DNA of 64,000 nt from Streptomyces clavifer (GTDB taxonomy: Bacteria; Actinomycetota; Actinomycetes; Streptomycetales; Streptomycetaceae): contig BMWJ01000009.1 in NCBI GenBank assembly GCA_014651175.1, positions 62,001 through 126,000 on the forward strand, given 5' to 3'. Positions 9,605 to 19,755 of the stretch are shown piece after piece (position 1 is the first letter of the stretch; each line of letters opens with the position of its first letter). The position numbers and the translations under genes were made by a program. The notes under the pieces were generated by a model, which was not told the origin of the DNA, ran no database searches, and was given only the letters and a program-made list of their open reading frames with translations.

Positions 9605-10723
9605 ATGACAGACGCACTCAAGCGCCTCTCCGACGAGGGCGTGGCGATCTGGCTCGACGACCTGTCCCGTACGCGGATCACCTCCGGCAACCTCGCCGAG
9701 CTGATCGACCAGAGTCACGTCGTGGGTGTCACGACCAACCCGTCGATCTTCCAGAAGGCGATCTCGCAGGGCCACGGTTACGACCAGCAGCTCACCGACC
9801 TCGCCACCCGCAAGGTGACGGTCGACGAGGCCATCCGCATGATCACGACGGCCGACGTCCGTGACGCCGCCGACATCCTGCGTCCGGTCTTCGACGCCAC
9901 CGGCGGCCAGGACGGCCGGGTCTCCATCGAGGTCGACCCGCGCCTGGCCCACCACACCGAGGCCACGATCGCCGAGGCCAAGCAGCTGGCCTGGCTGGTG
10001 GACCGGCCGAACACGCTCATCAAGATCCCGGCGACGAAGGCCGGCCTGCCGGCGATCACCGAGGTCATCGGCAAGGGCATCAGCGTCAACGTGACCCTGA
10101 TCTTCTCGCTGGAGCGCTACCGCGAGGTCATGGACGCCTACCTGGCGGGCCTGGAGAAGGCGAAGGCCGCGGGCCTGGACCTCTCCAAGATCCACTCGGT
10201 GGCCTCCTTCTTCGTGTCCCGCGTGGACACCGAGATCGACAAGCGCCTGGACGCGATCGGCGGCGACGCGGCGAAGGCCGCGAAGGGCAAGTCCGCCCTC
10301 GCCAACGCGCGCCTGGCCTACGAGGCGTACGAAGAGGTCTTCGCGGGTGCCCGCTGGGCGGCCCTCGACAAGGCGCAGGCCAACAAGCAGCGTCCGCTGT
10401 GGGCCTCCACCGGCGTCAAGGACCCGGACCTCAAGGACACCCTGTACGTCGACGAGCTCGTCGCCCCGAACACGGTCAACACCATGCCCGAGGCGACCCT
10501 GGACGCCGTGGCCGACCACGGCGAGATCTCCGGCAACACCGTCGCCGGTTCCTACGACCAGGCCCGTGCCGACCTCGAAGCGATCAAGGAGCTCGGCGTC
10601 GGCTACGACGACGTCGTCCAGCTGCTGGAGGACGAGGGCGTCGAGAAGTTCGAGGCGGCCTGGATCGACCTGCTCAACTCCACCGAGGCAGAGCTCAAGC
10701 GCCTCGCTCCTTCGGAGGGCTGA
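9605..10723 (+). CDS. tal: Transaldolase
   Basis: A 372-residue transaldolase of the actinobacterial/mycobacterial length class. It transfers a dihydroxyacetone unit between sugar phosphates in the non-oxidative pentose pathway. The Schiff-base lysine is expected at Lys140 in [20 protein letters not shown] near residue 40 is the other family signature. The ATG at 9605 follows AGGAGATGCAATTCTC, giving a good ribosome binding site. It is 34 nt after tkt and 5 nt before the zwf start, so it is part of the same operon. Confidence 0.97.
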   Translation: MTDALKRLSDEGVAIWLDDLSRTRITSGNLAELIDQSHVVGVTTNPSIFQKAISQGHGYDQQLTDLATRKVTVDEAIRMITTADVRDAADILRPVFDATGGQDGRVSIEVDPRLAHHTEATIAEAKQLAWLVDRPNTLIKIPATKAGLPAITEVIGKGISVNVTLIFSLERYREVMDAYLAGLEKAKAAGLDLSKIHSVASFFVSRVDTEIDKRLDAIGGDAAKAAKGKSALANARLAYEAYEEVFAGARWAALDKAQANKQRPLWASTGVKDPDLKDTLYVDELVAPNTVNTMPEATLDAVADHGEISGNTVAGSYDQARADLEAIKELGVGYDDVVQLLEDEGVEKFEAAWIDLLNSTEAELKRLAPSEG

Positions 10724-10728
10724 CCACC

Positions 10729-12261
10729 TTGTCTGGTGTTCCCGGAGCCAACCCGCTCCGTGACGCCCAGGACCGACGGCTCCCGCGCATCGCGGGGCCG
10801 TCGGGCCTGGTGATCTTTGGCGTCACGGGCGATTTGTCCCGCAAAAAGCTGATGCCCGCCGTCTACGACCTGGCCAATCGCGGCCTGCTGCCACCGGGCT
10901 TCTCACTCATCGGCTTCGCGCGCCGCGACTGGGAGGACGAGGACTTCGCCCAGGTCGTCCACGACGCCGTCAAGCAGCACGCGCGCACGCCGTTCCGCGA
11001 GGAGGTCTGGCAGCAGCTCATCCAGGGGATGCGCTTCGTCCAGGGCAACTTCGACGACGACGTGGCCTTCGAGACGCTGAAGTCCACGATCGAGGAGCTC
11101 GACAAGGCGCAGGGCACGGGGGGCAACTTCGCCTTCTACCTGTCCGTACCGCCGAAGTTCTTCCCCAAGGTCGTCCAGCAGCTCAAGAAGCACGGGCTGG
11201 CGGACCAGAAGGAGGGCTCCTGGCGGCGTGCCGTCATCGAGAAGCCGTTCGGCCACGACCTCACGAGCGCGCAGGAGCTCAACCAGCTCGTGCACGACGT
11301 GTTCCCGCCGAACGAGGTCTTCCGCATCGACCACTACCTCGGCAAGGAGACGGTCCAGAACATCCTGGCGCTGCGCTTCGCCAACACGATGTTCGAGCCG
11401 ATCTGGAACAGGTCGTACGTCGACCACATCCAGATCACGATGGCCGAGGACATCGGCATCGGCGGCCGGGCCGGCTACTACGACGGCATCGGCGCGGCCC
11501 GTGACGTCATCCAGAACCACCTGCTGCAGCTGCTGGCGCTGACCGCGATGGAGGAGCCCGGTTCCTTCCACCCGAAGGCCCTGGTCGCCGAGAAGCTCAA
11601 GGTGCTCACGGCGGTGGAGCTGCCCGAGGACCTGGGCAAGCACACGGTGCGCGGCCAGTACGCGCACGCCTGGCAGGGCGGCGAGGAAGCGCTCGGTTAT
11701 CTGGAGGAGGACGGCATCGACCCCAAGTCGAAGACCGACACCTTCGCCGCGATCAAGCTGACGATCAACAACCGCCGCTGGGCGGGCGTGCCGTTCTACC
11801 TGCGTACCGGGAAGCGGCTCGGCCGCCGGGTCACGGAGATCGCGGTCGTCTTCAAGCGCGCCCCGTACCTGCCCTTCGAGTCGGGTGCGACGGAGGAGCT
11901 GGGCGGCAACGCCCTGGTCATCCGGGTGCAGCCGGACGAGGGCGTCACGGTGCGCTTCGGCTCCAAGGTGCCCGGTACCTCCATGGAGGTACGGGACGTC
12001 ACGATGGACTTCGCGTACGGCGAGTCCTTCACGGAGTCCAGCCCGGAGGCGTACGAGCGGCTCATCCTGGATGTCCTGCTCGGCGACGCCAACCTCTTCC
12101 CCCGCCACCAGGAGGTCGAGCTCTCCTGGAACATCCTCGACCCGATCGAGGAGTACTGGGACAAGCACGGCAAGCCCGCCCAGTACGCGGCCGGCACCTG
12201 GGGTCCGGCCGAGGCCGACGAGATGCTCGCACGCGACGGACGGAGCTGGCGCCGGCCATGA
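10729..12261 (+). CDS. zwf: Glucose-6-phosphate 1-dehydrogenase
   Basis: A 510-residue enzyme that oxidises glucose 6-phosphate with NADP to 6-phosphogluconolactone. The nucleotide-binding segment GVTGDLSRKKL lies near residues 31-41, and the catalytic signature RIDHYLGKE begins at Arg199, with His202 the expected active-site base. The TTG at 10729 (read SGVPGANPL) is favoured: GGAGGG is 9 nt upstream inside the end of tal, and the longer open frame only shadows tal. The stop overlaps the opcA ATG (ATGA). Confidence 0.96.
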   Translation: MSGVPGANPLRDAQDRRLPRIAGPSGLVIFGVTGDLSRKKLMPAVYDLANRGLLPPGFSLIGFARRDWEDEDFAQVVHDAVKQHARTPFREEVWQQLIQGMRFVQGNFDDDVAFETLKSTIEELDKAQGTGGNFAFYLSVPPKFFPKVVQQLKKHGLADQKEGSWRRAVIEKPFGHDLTSAQELNQLVHDVFPPNEVFRIDHYLGKETVQNILALRFANTMFEPIWNRSYVDHIQITMAEDIGIGGRAGYYDGIGAARDVIQNHLLQLLALTAMEEPGSFHPKALVAEKLKVLTAVELPEDLGKHTVRGQYAHAWQGGEEALGYLEEDGIDPKSKTDTFAAIKLTINNRRWAGVPFYLRTGKRLGRRVTEIAVVFKRAPYLPFESGATEELGGNALVIRVQPDEGVTVRFGSKVPGTSMEVRDVTMDFAYGESFTESSPEAYERLILDVLLGDANLFPRHQEVELSWNILDPIEEYWDKHGKPAQYAAGTWGPAEADEMLARDGRSWRRP

Positions 12262-13289
12262 AGATCGATCTCACGGAAACCACGTCCAGCAAGATCAACC
12301 AGGCACTGGTGTCGGCCCGGCGTTCCATCGGGACCCCGGCCATCGGCATGGTGCTCACCCTCGTCGTCGTCACCGACGAGGAGAACGCCTACGACGCCCT
12401 CCGGGCGGCGGCCGACTCCTCGCGCGAGCACCCTTCGCGGATCATCGCGGTGATCAAGAGGGTCAGCCGTTCGCCGCGCAGCCGGCGCGACGCGCGGCTC
12501 GACGCCGAGATCCGGGTCGGTTCCGACTCGGGCTCCGGCGAGACCGTCGTCCTGCGTCTGCACGGCGAGCTGGCCAACCACGCCCAGTCGGTCGTCCTGC
12601 CGCTGCTGCTGCCGGACGCCCCGGTCGTGGTGTGGTGGCCGGAGGACGCCCCGGCGGACCCGGCGAAGGACCCGCTGGGCGCGCTGGCCCAGCGCCGCAT
12701 CACCGACACGTACTCGGCCGAGCACCCGCTCGACGAGCTCGCGGTGCGCGCGGCGACGTACAACCCGGGTGACACCGACCTGGCCTGGACCCGCATCACG
12801 CCGTGGCGCTCGATGCTGGCCGCGGCGCTCGACCAGCAGCCCGCGCAGGTGATCTCGGCGACGGTCGAGGGCGAGTCGGACAACCCGAGCTGCGAGCTGC
12901 TGGCCATGTGGCTCGCGGACCGGCTCGGGGTCCCGGTGGAGCGCGCCCTGTCCGGCGGTCCCGGCCTGACGGCGGTCCGGCTCGAGACCAAGAACGGCGT
13001 GGTCGTCCTGGACCGGGCCGACGGCTCGCTGGCGACGCTCTCCATCGTGGGCCAGCCGGACCGTGCGGTGGCGCTGAAGCGGCGGGAGACCGCCGAGCTC
13101 CTCGCCGAGGAGCTGCGGCGCCTGGACCCGGACAACATCTACGAGTCCACGGTGAAGTTCGGGGTCGAGCGTCTCGGCGGCCCCGCCGAGGCGTCGTCGG
13201 TCGGTGCCGGGCACAAGCCGTCGTCCCCGGCCGGGGCAGCGGCCCCGGCGGCGAAGAAGGCCGCGGCCAAGAAGGCGGCCTCGAAGTGA
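12258..13289 (+). CDS. opcA: OpcA, glucose-6-phosphate dehydrogenase assembly/activator protein
   Basis: A 343-residue protein that follows zwf as in cyanobacteria and actinobacteria, where OpcA assembles or allosterically activates G6PDH. The body has the family features LTLVVVTDEEN, VVWWPEDAP and a final SVGAGH. An oddity is the C-terminal 25-30 residues, an Ala/Pro/Lys tail ending AKKAAAKKAASK that looks like a histone-H1 type tail. It overlaps zwf by ATGA and its stop overlaps the pgl GTG, so translation of the three is probably coupled. Confidence 0.95.
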   Translation: MKIDLTETTSSKINQALVSARRSIGTPAIGMVLTLVVVTDEENAYDALRAAADSSREHPSRIIAVIKRVSRSPRSRRDARLDAEIRVGSDSGSGETVVLRLHGELANHAQSVVLPLLLPDAPVVVWWPEDAPADPAKDPLGALAQRRITDTYSAEHPLDELAVRAATYNPGDTDLAWTRITPWRSMLAAALDQQPAQVISATVEGESDNPSCELLAMWLADRLGVPVERALSGGPGLTAVRLETKNGVVVLDRADGSLATLSIVGQPDRAVALKRRETAELLAEELRRLDPDNIYESTVKFGVERLGGPAEASSVGAGHKPSSPAGAAAPAAKKAAAKKAASK

Positions 13290-14068
13290 GTGCTCCGCAG
13301 CTCGTCGTGCACCGCGACAAGGAGCTGATGGCCCAGGCCGCGGCGGCCCGGCTGATCACGAAGATCGTGGACGCCCAGGCCGCCCGCGGTTCCGCCTCGG
13401 TGGTCCTGACCGGCGGACGCAACGGCAACGGCCTGCTGGCCGCGCTCGCCGGGTCGCCGGCGCGGGACGCGATCGACTGGTCGCGCCTGGACCTGTGGTG
13501 GGGCGACGAGCGTTTCCTGCCCGGGGGCGACCCGGAGCGCAACGTCACGCAGGCCCGCGAGGCCCTGCTGGACGCGGTGGCGCTGGACCCGTCCCGGGTG
13601 CACGCGATGCCCGCCTCGGACGGTCCTCACGGGGGCGACGCGGATGCCGCCGCCGCGGGGTACGCCGCCGAACTGGCCGCCGCGGCGGGCCCGGAGGACC
13701 ACGGGCCCGTGCCGACGTTCGATGTGCTGATGCTGGGCGTCGGCCCGGACACGCACGTGGCCTCCCTCTTCCCTGAGCTGCCCGCGGTGCGGGAGACCGA
13801 GCGCACCGTCGTCGGTGTGCACGGCGCTCCCAAGCCGCCGGCCACCCGGGTCTCGCTCACGCTGCCCGCCATCCGGGCGGCCCGCGAGGTGTGGCTGCTG
13901 GCCGCGGGTGAGGACAAGGCCGAGGCGGCGGAGATCGCGCTGTCCGGTGCCGGGGAGATCCAGGCCCCGGCGGCGGGCGCGTACGGCCGCAGCCGCACGC
14001 TGTGGCTGCTGGACGCCGCGGCGGCCTCCCGGCTGCCGCGCGCGCTGTACCCGCCGGCCTCCGCGTAG
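13286..14068 (+). CDS. pgl: 6-phosphogluconolactonase
   Basis: A 260-residue DevB/SOL-type lactonase that hydrolyses 6-phosphogluconolactone, the product of the zwf reaction two genes upstream. Motifs seen are VLTGGRNGNGL, DLWWGDERFLPGGDPERN, LMLGVGPDTHVASLFP and WLLAAGEDKAEA, all characteristic of the family. The GTG at 13286 overlaps the opcA stop (GTGA). It ends the operon, with a strong hairpin directly after. Confidence 0.96.
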   Translation: MSAPQLVVHRDKELMAQAAAARLITKIVDAQAARGSASVVLTGGRNGNGLLAALAGSPARDAIDWSRLDLWWGDERFLPGGDPERNVTQAREALLDAVALDPSRVHAMPASDGPHGGDADAAAAGYAAELAAAAGPEDHGPVPTFDVLMLGVGPDTHVASLFPELPAVRETERTVVGVHGAPKPPATRVSLTLPAIRAAREVWLLAAGEDKAEAAEIALSGAGEIQAPAAGAYGRSRTLWLLDAAAASRLPRALYPPASA

Positions 14069-14075
14069 GCACGGT

Positions 14076-14123
14076 CGACGTCAGGCCCGGTCCGCTCCCT
14101 CGAGCGGACCGGGCCTGACGTCG
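14076..14123. terminator. Strong hairpin terminator after pgl
   Basis: Perfect 22-nt arms at 14076-14097 and 14102-14123 with a CCTC loop, 8 nt past the pgl stop. The next gene converges from the other strand, so it may act in both directions. Confidence 0.85.
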
Positions 14124-14270
14124 TACCGGGGGCCGTCCTGCGCACAGGGCCCGTGGGGACGCGCGCGCCGGACGTAGCGTGCGGCGAGTCCCGGCAGGAG
14201 ACGAAGCCGGGCCGTCCCGAACGGACGACCGCTCCTGCGCCATCGGTGCGGCGCCGGGCCGGCGCGTCCC

Positions 14271-15779
14271 TCAGGAACGCTCCAGGAACGGCTCCATCAG
14301 GCCCGGGACGGCCTCCGCGGCGAAGGCGAGCCCCTCGGACGCATCGGTGTCGTACGCCGTGTAGGCGCCCCCTCCGGCGGCCGTCGTCGCGGTGACGCTG
14401 AGCAGCCCGGCCCGGCGCTGGAAGCGGGACTGCTTCACCGTCCAGCCGATGACCCCGGTCCGCTGCAGGGCGGCCGTGGAGCGGCGGAGGCTCCCGGACC
14501 GGGTCACGAGGTAGTCGCCGGAGACGGTGTGCCCCAGGGACCGGTAGGCGTCGACGGCCGACAGCACGGCGAGCGGCAGGAACACCACCGCGCAGACCAG
14601 CGCGGTCCACAGCAGCACGGGCGTCAGCAGGGCGCCCAGGAGTGCCATGGCCAGCACGGGGAGCAGAACGGCCGCCAGCGCGCGGCGCAGCCGCCGGCCG
14701 CGGGCGGAGCGGGGGTGCGCGGTGAGCGGGGCGCCGGTGGGGGCGGCCGGTTCGCGCAGCACCTCGGCGGCGATCGTGTCGGCGAGGGGGCGGGGCACGA
14801 CCGGGAGCAGGGTGTCGTGGTCGGCGCCCTGCGCCTGTTCGTCCTTGGCCAGGCCCGTGGTGATGGCGTCCACCCGTGCGGCGCCGAACAGCCGTACGCC
14901 CAGGGGCTCCACGAGGTCCACACCGCGCAGCCGTCGTTCCTCGACGGAGAGGGAGCGTGAGGTGAACAGCCCGCGCCGGACGCGCAGGGTGCCGCCGGGT
15001 TCGCGTTCCAGCCGGTAGTTCCACCACATCTCGACCCAGAGCCCGAGTGCCCCGACGATCCCGGCGGCCAGGGCCACGACGGCCAGGGCCGTGATCGTCC
15101 AGAGCAGCGGGGTGTCCCGGAACCGGTCGGTGACCCAGGCGATCACCTCGCCCTGCGCGCCGGCCCATTCGCTGATCTGCAGGACGCCGCCGACTGCCGC
15201 GCCGCCGAGCATGGGCGCGACGAAGGAGACGGGCGCGTAGCGTATCCAGCGCGGGTCGAGGGCTGCCAGCTCGCCCTCGCGGTGCGTCCCCGGGGCCTCG
15301 ACGGCGGTGCGGTCGAGGAGTTCACGGCGCAGCCGCTCCCCCTCGGCCCGGCTGACGGGGTCGAGCTCCAGGGTCGATTCACCGCCCGTGTGCTCACCGG
15401 TGCCGATGCGGACCGTGACCAGCCCGAGCACCCGCAGCAGCGGGTGGGCGGTGAGGTCGACGCTGCGGATCCGTTCGCGTGCCAGGGAGCGCCGTTTGGC
15501 CAGCAGGAGCCCGGTGCGCAGGTCGAACTGCCCTGCGCCGACGCGGTAGCGGGTGCGCCGCCAGCGCACGTAGTCCCCGGCGGCGGCGCCGCCGATCAGG
15601 AGGACGGCCCCGGCAAGCGCCCAGCCGATGGCGAGCGGGTAGCCGAACCGGCCGGACAGCGCGACCACGGCCGGTACGGCGGCGCCCGCCGCGACCCCGG
15701 CCGTGACGAGCGCGGTGACGAGCACCGTGCGCGGGTGGATCCGCAGCCAGCCGGGGTCCTCGGCCGCCGCGGTGCTCAT
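14271..15779 (-). CDS. PH-domain (bPH2/YdbT-like) membrane protein, large subunit
   Basis: A 502-residue membrane protein with several hydrophobic pairs and repeated bacterial PH-like segments: a two-span N-terminus, then RYRVGAGQFDLRTGLLLAKRR, YRLEREPGGTLRVRRGLFTSRS and GDYLVTRSGSLRRSTAALQR, so probably three copies of the bPH2 (DUF304) domain. This matches Bacillus YdbT, which pairs with YdbS. The function is not established; YdbS/YdbT have been linked to resistance to antimicrobial compounds. The ATG at 15779 overlaps the stop of the upstream small PH protein (ATGA), which supports it over the longer frame. Confidence 0.88.
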   Translation of the reverse strand: MSTAAAEDPGWLRIHPRTVLVTALVTAGVAAGAAVPAVVALSGRFGYPLAIGWALAGAVLLIGGAAAGDYVRWRRTRYRVGAGQFDLRTGLLLAKRRSLARERIRSVDLTAHPLLRVLGLVTVRIGTGEHTGGESTLELDPVSRAEGERLRRELLDRTAVEAPGTHREGELAALDPRWIRYAPVSFVAPMLGGAAVGGVLQISEWAGAQGEVIAWVTDRFRDTPLLWTITALAVVALAAGIVGALGLWVEMWWNYRLEREPGGTLRVRRGLFTSRSLSVEERRLRGVDLVEPLGVRLFGAARVDAITTGLAKDEQAQGADHDTLLPVVPRPLADTIAAEVLREPAAPTGAPLTAHPRSARGRRLRRALAAVLLPVLAMALLGALLTPVLLWTALVCAVVFLPLAVLSAVDAYRSLGHTVSGDYLVTRSGSLRRSTAALQRTGVIGWTVKQSRFQRRAGLLSVTATTAAGGGAYTAYDTDASEGLAFAAEAVPGLMEPFLERS

Positions 15780-16279
15780 GTGGCGTCCCCCGGGGTGCCC
15801 TGCGTGATCCTGGTCAGCCGTTCGGCCAGTTCCGCCGCCACCCCGTGCGCGAGGCCCTCGATCCGCACGGCACCCTTGGCGGACGCCGTGGTGACGGTGA
15901 CCGTGGCGAGCCCGAAGAGCTGCTCCAGCGGGCCGCGCACGGTGTCCACGGTCTGGATGCGGGACATCGGCGCGATGCGCCATTCCTGCAGGAAGAACCC
16001 GGTCCGTACGTAGACCGCGTCGTCGGTGACCTCCCAGCGATGGGTGCGGAACCACCAGAGGGGGAGGAGGACGGCGCACAGCAGGCCCGCGGCCGCCAGG
16101 CCGGCGGCGGACGCCAGCAGCCAGGTCCTGGCCGGAGCGATGAACGCCCCCGCCAGGCCCAGCACGGCCACCGGCGCCGCCGTCAGCAGCAGCCACTGGG
16201 TCCGCCACCAGCCCGCGGCGCGGGGATCCAGCCTGTTGCGCGGCGGCCGCAGCCGTATCGTCCCCTCCCCCTTCGTCAT
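15776..16279 (-). CDS. PH-domain (bPH2/YdbS-like) membrane protein, small subunit
   Basis: A 167-residue protein with two hydrophobic spans near residues 28-48 and 53-76, then one bPH2 domain (WEVTDDAVYVRTGFFLQEWR, then MSRIQTVDTVRGPLEQLFGL). This is the YdbS layout. It is 4 nt after the pgi stop and overlaps the large PH gene, so pgi and the two PH genes may form one transcript. The coupling to pgi is probably positional rather than functional. Confidence 0.88.
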   Translation of the reverse strand: MTKGEGTIRLRPPRNRLDPRAAGWWRTQWLLLTAAPVAVLGLAGAFIAPARTWLLASAAGLAAAGLLCAVLLPLWWFRTHRWEVTDDAVYVRTGFFLQEWRIAPMSRIQTVDTVRGPLEQLFGLATVTVTTASAKGAVRIEGLAHGVAAELAERLTRITQGTPGDAT

Positions 16280-16283
16280 CGGC

Positions 16284-17936
16284 TCAGCGCCCCCGCAGCG
16301 CGCGGTAGGTCGCGACGAGTGCGGCGGTGGAGCTGTCCAGCTGCTCGGCGCCGGTTCCGTCGGTCAGCACCGGCGCGATCTCCCTGGCGAGGACCTTGCC
16401 GAGCTCGACGCCCCACTGGTCGAAGGAGTCGATGTTCCAGACGGCTCCCTGGACGAAGACCTTGTGCTCGTACAGCGCGATCAGCTGGCCGAGCACCGAC
16501 GGGGTGAGCCGGTCGGCAAGGACCGTCGTCGTCGGGTGGTTGCCGCGGAACGACTTGTGCGGCACGAGTTCCTCGGCGACGCCCTCGGCGCGGACCTCGT
16601 CGGGCGTCTTCCCGAAGGCGAGCGCCTGGGTCTGGGCGAAGAAGTTGGCCATCAGCAGGTCGTGCTGCGCGATCAGGCCGGGCAGGAGGTCGCCGACGGG
16701 CGCGGCGAAGCCGATGAAGTCGGCCGGGATGACCTTGGTTCCCTGGTGGATCAGCTGGTAGTAGGCGTGCTGCCCGTTGGTGCCGGGAGTGCCCCAGACG
16801 ACCGGCCCGGTCTGCCACTCGACCGGATCGCCGTCCCGGTCCACGGACTTGCCGTTGGACTCCATGTCCAGCTGCTGCAGGTACGCGGTGAACTTGGACA
16901 GGTAGTGGCTGTAGGGCAGGACGGCGTGGGACTGGGCGTCGAAGAACGCGCCGTACCAGACGCCCAGCAGGCCCAGCAGGAGCGGGGCGTTCTCCTCGGC
17001 GGGGGCGGTGCGGAAGTGCTCGTCGACGAGGTGGAAGCCGTCGAGCATCTCGCGGAACCGGTCCGGGCCGATGGCGATCATCAGCGAGAGACCGATCGCC
17101 GAGTCGAAGGAGTACCGGCCGCCGACCCAGTCCCAGAACTCGAACATGTTGGCCGTGTCGATGCCGAAGTCCGCGACCTTCTCCGCGTTGGTCGACAGCG
17201 CCACGAAGTGCTTGGCGACGGCTTCCTGACCGGCCCTCAGCTCGGTGAGGAGCCAGTCGCGCGCGGAGGTCGCGTTGGTGATGGTCTCGATCGTCGTGAA
17301 GGTCTTGGACGCGACGATGAACAGCGTCTCGGCCGGGTCGAGCCCCTGCACGGCCTCGTGCAGGTCGGCACCGTCGACGTTCGACACGAAGCGGACGGTG
17401 AGGGAGCGGTCGGTGAAGGAGCGCAGCACCTCGTACGCCATGGCGGGACCGAGGTCGGAGCCGCCGATGCCGATGTTGACGATGTTCTTGATGGGCCGAC
17501 CGGTGTGACCGGTCCACTCCCCCGCCCGGACCCGGTCGGAGAAGGCGGCCATCCGGTCGAGGACGGCGTGCACGGCCGGCACCACGTTCTCGCCGTCGAC
17601 CTCGATCACGGCGTCGCGCGGGGCGCGGAGCGCGGTGTGCAGGACGGCGCGGTCCTCGGTGGTGTTGATCTTCTCGCCGCGGAACATCGCGTCCCGCAGT
17701 CCGGCGACGTCCGTGGTGACGGCGAGCTCGCGCAGCAGGCGCAGCGTCTCGTCGGTGACCAGGTTCTTGGAATAGTCGATGTGGAGGTCGCCGACCCGGA
17801 GGGTGTACGCGGTCCCGCGGTCCGGCGCATCCGCGAACAGCCGGCGCAGGTGGGTGTCGCCGAACTCCTCACGGTGCTTGCCGAGCGCCGCCCACTCGGG
17901 CGTCTGGTTGAGCTTGGTTCGGCTTTGTGCGTTCAT
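16284..17936 (-). CDS. pgi: Glucose-6-phosphate isomerase
   Basis: A 550-residue phosphoglucose isomerase that interconverts glucose 6-phosphate and fructose 6-phosphate. The family signatures are present: the SIS segment [16 protein letters not shown] and [15 protein letters not shown], with the C-terminal QWGVELGK motif near the end. The start [11 protein letters not shown] at 17936 fits the family. It lies between the pentose-phosphate operon and the glycolytic genes and draws on the same substrate as zwf. Transcribed with the two PH-domain genes downstream. Confidence 0.97.
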   Translation of the reverse strand: MNAQSRTKLNQTPEWAALGKHREEFGDTHLRRLFADAPDRGTAYTLRVGDLHIDYSKNLVTDETLRLLRELAVTTDVAGLRDAMFRGEKINTTEDRAVLHTALRAPRDAVIEVDGENVVPAVHAVLDRMAAFSDRVRAGEWTGHTGRPIKNIVNIGIGGSDLGPAMAYEVLRSFTDRSLTVRFVSNVDGADLHEAVQGLDPAETLFIVASKTFTTIETITNATSARDWLLTELRAGQEAVAKHFVALSTNAEKVADFGIDTANMFEFWDWVGGRYSFDSAIGLSLMIAIGPDRFREMLDGFHLVDEHFRTAPAEENAPLLLGLLGVWYGAFFDAQSHAVLPYSHYLSKFTAYLQQLDMESNGKSVDRDGDPVEWQTGPVVWGTPGTNGQHAYYQLIHQGTKVIPADFIGFAAPVGDLLPGLIAQHDLLMANFFAQTQALAFGKTPDEVRAEGVAEELVPHKSFRGNHPTTTVLADRLTPSVLGQLIALYEHKVFVQGAVWNIDSFDQWGVELGKVLAREIAPVLTDGTGAEQLDSSTAALVATYRALRGR

Positions 17937-18175
17937 CCGGGAAATCGCCCACTTCTTCTCGTACCTGCAACATGCCCCGCTGCCCCTCCAACCTAATTGA
18001 TCCGGGGGGCGCGACGGGCAAGGGCGGGCGGGGCGGACGGCCTACGGATTCCGGCCGGGCACCCCAGGGGTGACCGGCCGGTGAACAGCGTCCAGGAATG
18101 GTGCAGGGAGCGAGGGCTCTTCATTATGCGTACACGGCCCCGCGAGCCCGGCACGAGCCGAACGGGAGAAGACCC

Positions 18176-18511
18176 TCAGATCTCTCCGCGGAGTTTCGCG
18201 AGGGCCTCGGCGAGAATCGCCTCACCGTCGGCATCGCTGCGCCGCTCGCGCACGTACGCGAGGTGCGTCTTGTACGGCTCGGTGCGGGGCGGGGCGGGCG
18301 GGTTGTCCCGGTCCTGGCCGGCCGGGAAACCACAGCGCGGACAGTCCCAGGTCTCCGGGACCTGCGCGTCATGGGCGAAGCTCGGCTGCGTCTCGTGCTC
18401 GTTCGAGCACCAGAAGGAGATGCGGAGGCGCGGCGCGGACTCGCCGCGCTCGGCCTCCCCCATCGGGCCCGCTCCGACCCGGCTTCCCCGGATCGCGTTG
18501 CCACTTGCCAC
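18176..18511 (-). CDS. rbpA: RbpA, RNA polymerase-binding transcription activator
   Basis: A 111-residue RbpA, an actinobacterial factor that binds RNA polymerase and principal sigma factors and stabilises open complexes. Zinc ligands expected in the core domain are visible as Cys35 and His39 (WCSNEHE) and the pair Cys57/Cys60 (WDCPRCG). The C-terminal sigma-interaction region is HLAYVRERRSDADGEAIL. The GTG at 18511 is used. In S. coelicolor rbpA is partly under SigR; I looked for a clear SigR promoter upstream and did not find one. Confidence 0.97.
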   Translation of the reverse strand: MASGNAIRGSRVGAGPMGEAERGESAPRLRISFWCSNEHETQPSFAHDAQVPETWDCPRCGFPAGQDRDNPPAPPRTEPYKTHLAYVRERRSDADGEAILAEALAKLRGEI

Positions 18512-18620
18512 GGTCGTAACTCCCTGCGTGATGGTGCTCGAAGATGCCCCAGTCTACGTAAGGCCCAACGCGCGTCCGGCGTAAGGAGTTACACCCTCAC
18601 CGGGAATCGCTGACGAGGGG

Positions 18621-18857
18621 TCAGTTGTCCAGCTTGATGAGCAGACCGAGGACCACGATGCACGCGAACCAGACCAGACCGACCACGACGGTAATGCGGT
18701 CGAGGTTGCGCTCGGCGACCGAGGAACCACCCACGGAGGACTGCATTCCTCCACCGAACATGTCGGAAAGGCCGCCGCCCTTTCCCTTGTGCATCAGCAC
18801 CAGCAGCATCAGCAGCAGGCTGAAGACGATCAGGGCGATCTCGAACGCCAAAATCAC
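18621..18857 (-). CDS. secG: SecG, protein translocase subunit
   Basis: A 78-residue SecG with two membrane spans (residues 1-22 and about 54-74) separated by the glycine-rich loop GKGGGLSDMFGGG, typical of the family. It assists the SecYEG channel in protein export. The GTG at 18857 begins MILAFEIALIVFSL. It lies downstream of tpiA on the same strand, but a hairpin separates them, so it may have its own promoter in the 115-nt gap. Confidence 0.96.
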   Translation of the reverse strand: MILAFEIALIVFSLLLMLLVLMHKGKGGGLSDMFGGGMQSSVGGSSVAERNLDRITVVVGLVWFACIVVLGLLIKLDN

Positions 18858-18903
18858 GGCTGGTCCCTACTTTCCGGAATTCTTCTTGACTGCATGTACG
18901 AAC

Positions 18904-18942
18904 AGCGGGGGCCAAGGGGTGATACCCCCTTCGGCCCCCGCT
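18904..18942 (-). terminator. Hairpin between tpiA and secG
   Basis: AGCGGGGGCC (18904-18913) pairs with GGCCCCCGCT (18933-18942), with a further AAGGGG/CCCCCTT inner stem. It would end or reduce transcription from gap-pgk-tpiA before secG. Confidence 0.75.
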
Positions 18943-18972
18943 AGGGTACGACGGATCCGCGCTACCGCATAC

Positions 18973-19749
18973 TCACTGGTCGCGGAAGCGAACGATCTTG
19001 ACGAACTCGTCGGCGTCGAGCGCGGCGCCGCCGATCAGGGCACCGTCCACATCGGGCTGCGCCATGATGGCCGCGACGTTGCCGGACTTCACCGATCCGC
19101 CGTACTGGATACGGACGGCGTCGGCCGGCTCCTGGGAGTACAGCTCGGCGAGCCGGCGGCGGATCGCGCCGCAGACCTCCTGGGCGTCCTCGGGGGTGGC
19201 GACCTCGCCGGTCCCGATGGCCCAGACGGGCTCGTACGCGATCACGATGGACTCGGCCTGCTCGGCCGGGATGTCCTTCAGGCCTCCGTCGAGCTGCGCG
19301 AGGGTGTAGGAGACCTGGTCACCGGCCTTGCGGATGTCCAGGCCCTCGCCGACGCAGAGGATCGGGGTCAGGCCGTGCTTGTACGCGGCCTTCACCTTGG
19401 CGTTGCAGATCTCGTCGGTCTCGTTGTGGTACTGGCGGCGCTCGCTGTGGCCGACGGCCACGTACGTGCACTTCAGCTTGGCGAGCATGAGGCCGGAGAT
19501 CTCGCCGGTGTAGGCGCCGGAGTCCTGCGCCGAGATGTCCTGGGCGCCGTACTTGATCTTCAGCTTGTCGCCGTCGATCAGGGTCTGCACGGAGCGCAGG
19601 TCGGTGAAGGGCGGCAGGACGGCGACCTCTACGGCGTCGTAGTCCTTGTCGGCCAGGGCGAACGCGAGCTTCTGGACGTGGGCGATGGCCTCGAGGTGGT
19701 TGAGGTTCATCTTCCAGTTGCCCGCCATGAGCGGGGTGCGGGTGGTCAT
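18973..19749 (-). CDS. tpiA: Triosephosphate isomerase
   Basis: A 258-residue TIM-barrel enzyme interconverting dihydroxyacetone phosphate and glyceraldehyde 3-phosphate. Active-site features are NWKMN near residue 11, GHSERR with the electrophilic histidine, and [11 protein letters not shown] with the catalytic glutamate; GGSVKSGN binds the phosphate. It is 6 nt downstream of pgk and clearly in the same operon. Confidence 0.97.
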   Translation of the reverse strand: MTTRTPLMAGNWKMNLNHLEAIAHVQKLAFALADKDYDAVEVAVLPPFTDLRSVQTLIDGDKLKIKYGAQDISAQDSGAYTGEISGLMLAKLKCTYVAVGHSERRQYHNETDEICNAKVKAAYKHGLTPILCVGEGLDIRKAGDQVSYTLAQLDGGLKDIPAEQAESIVIAYEPVWAIGTGEVATPEDAQEVCGAIRRRLAELYSQEPADAVRIQYGGSVKSGNVAAIMAQPDVDGALIGGAALDADEFVKIVRFRDQ

Positions 19750-19755
19750 TGGGGG

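Noticed and set aside
18512-18620. SigR promoter for rbpA
   Set aside because: No GGAAT with a GTT at the right spacing on the minus strand. A TAGACT is present, but without a convincing -35.
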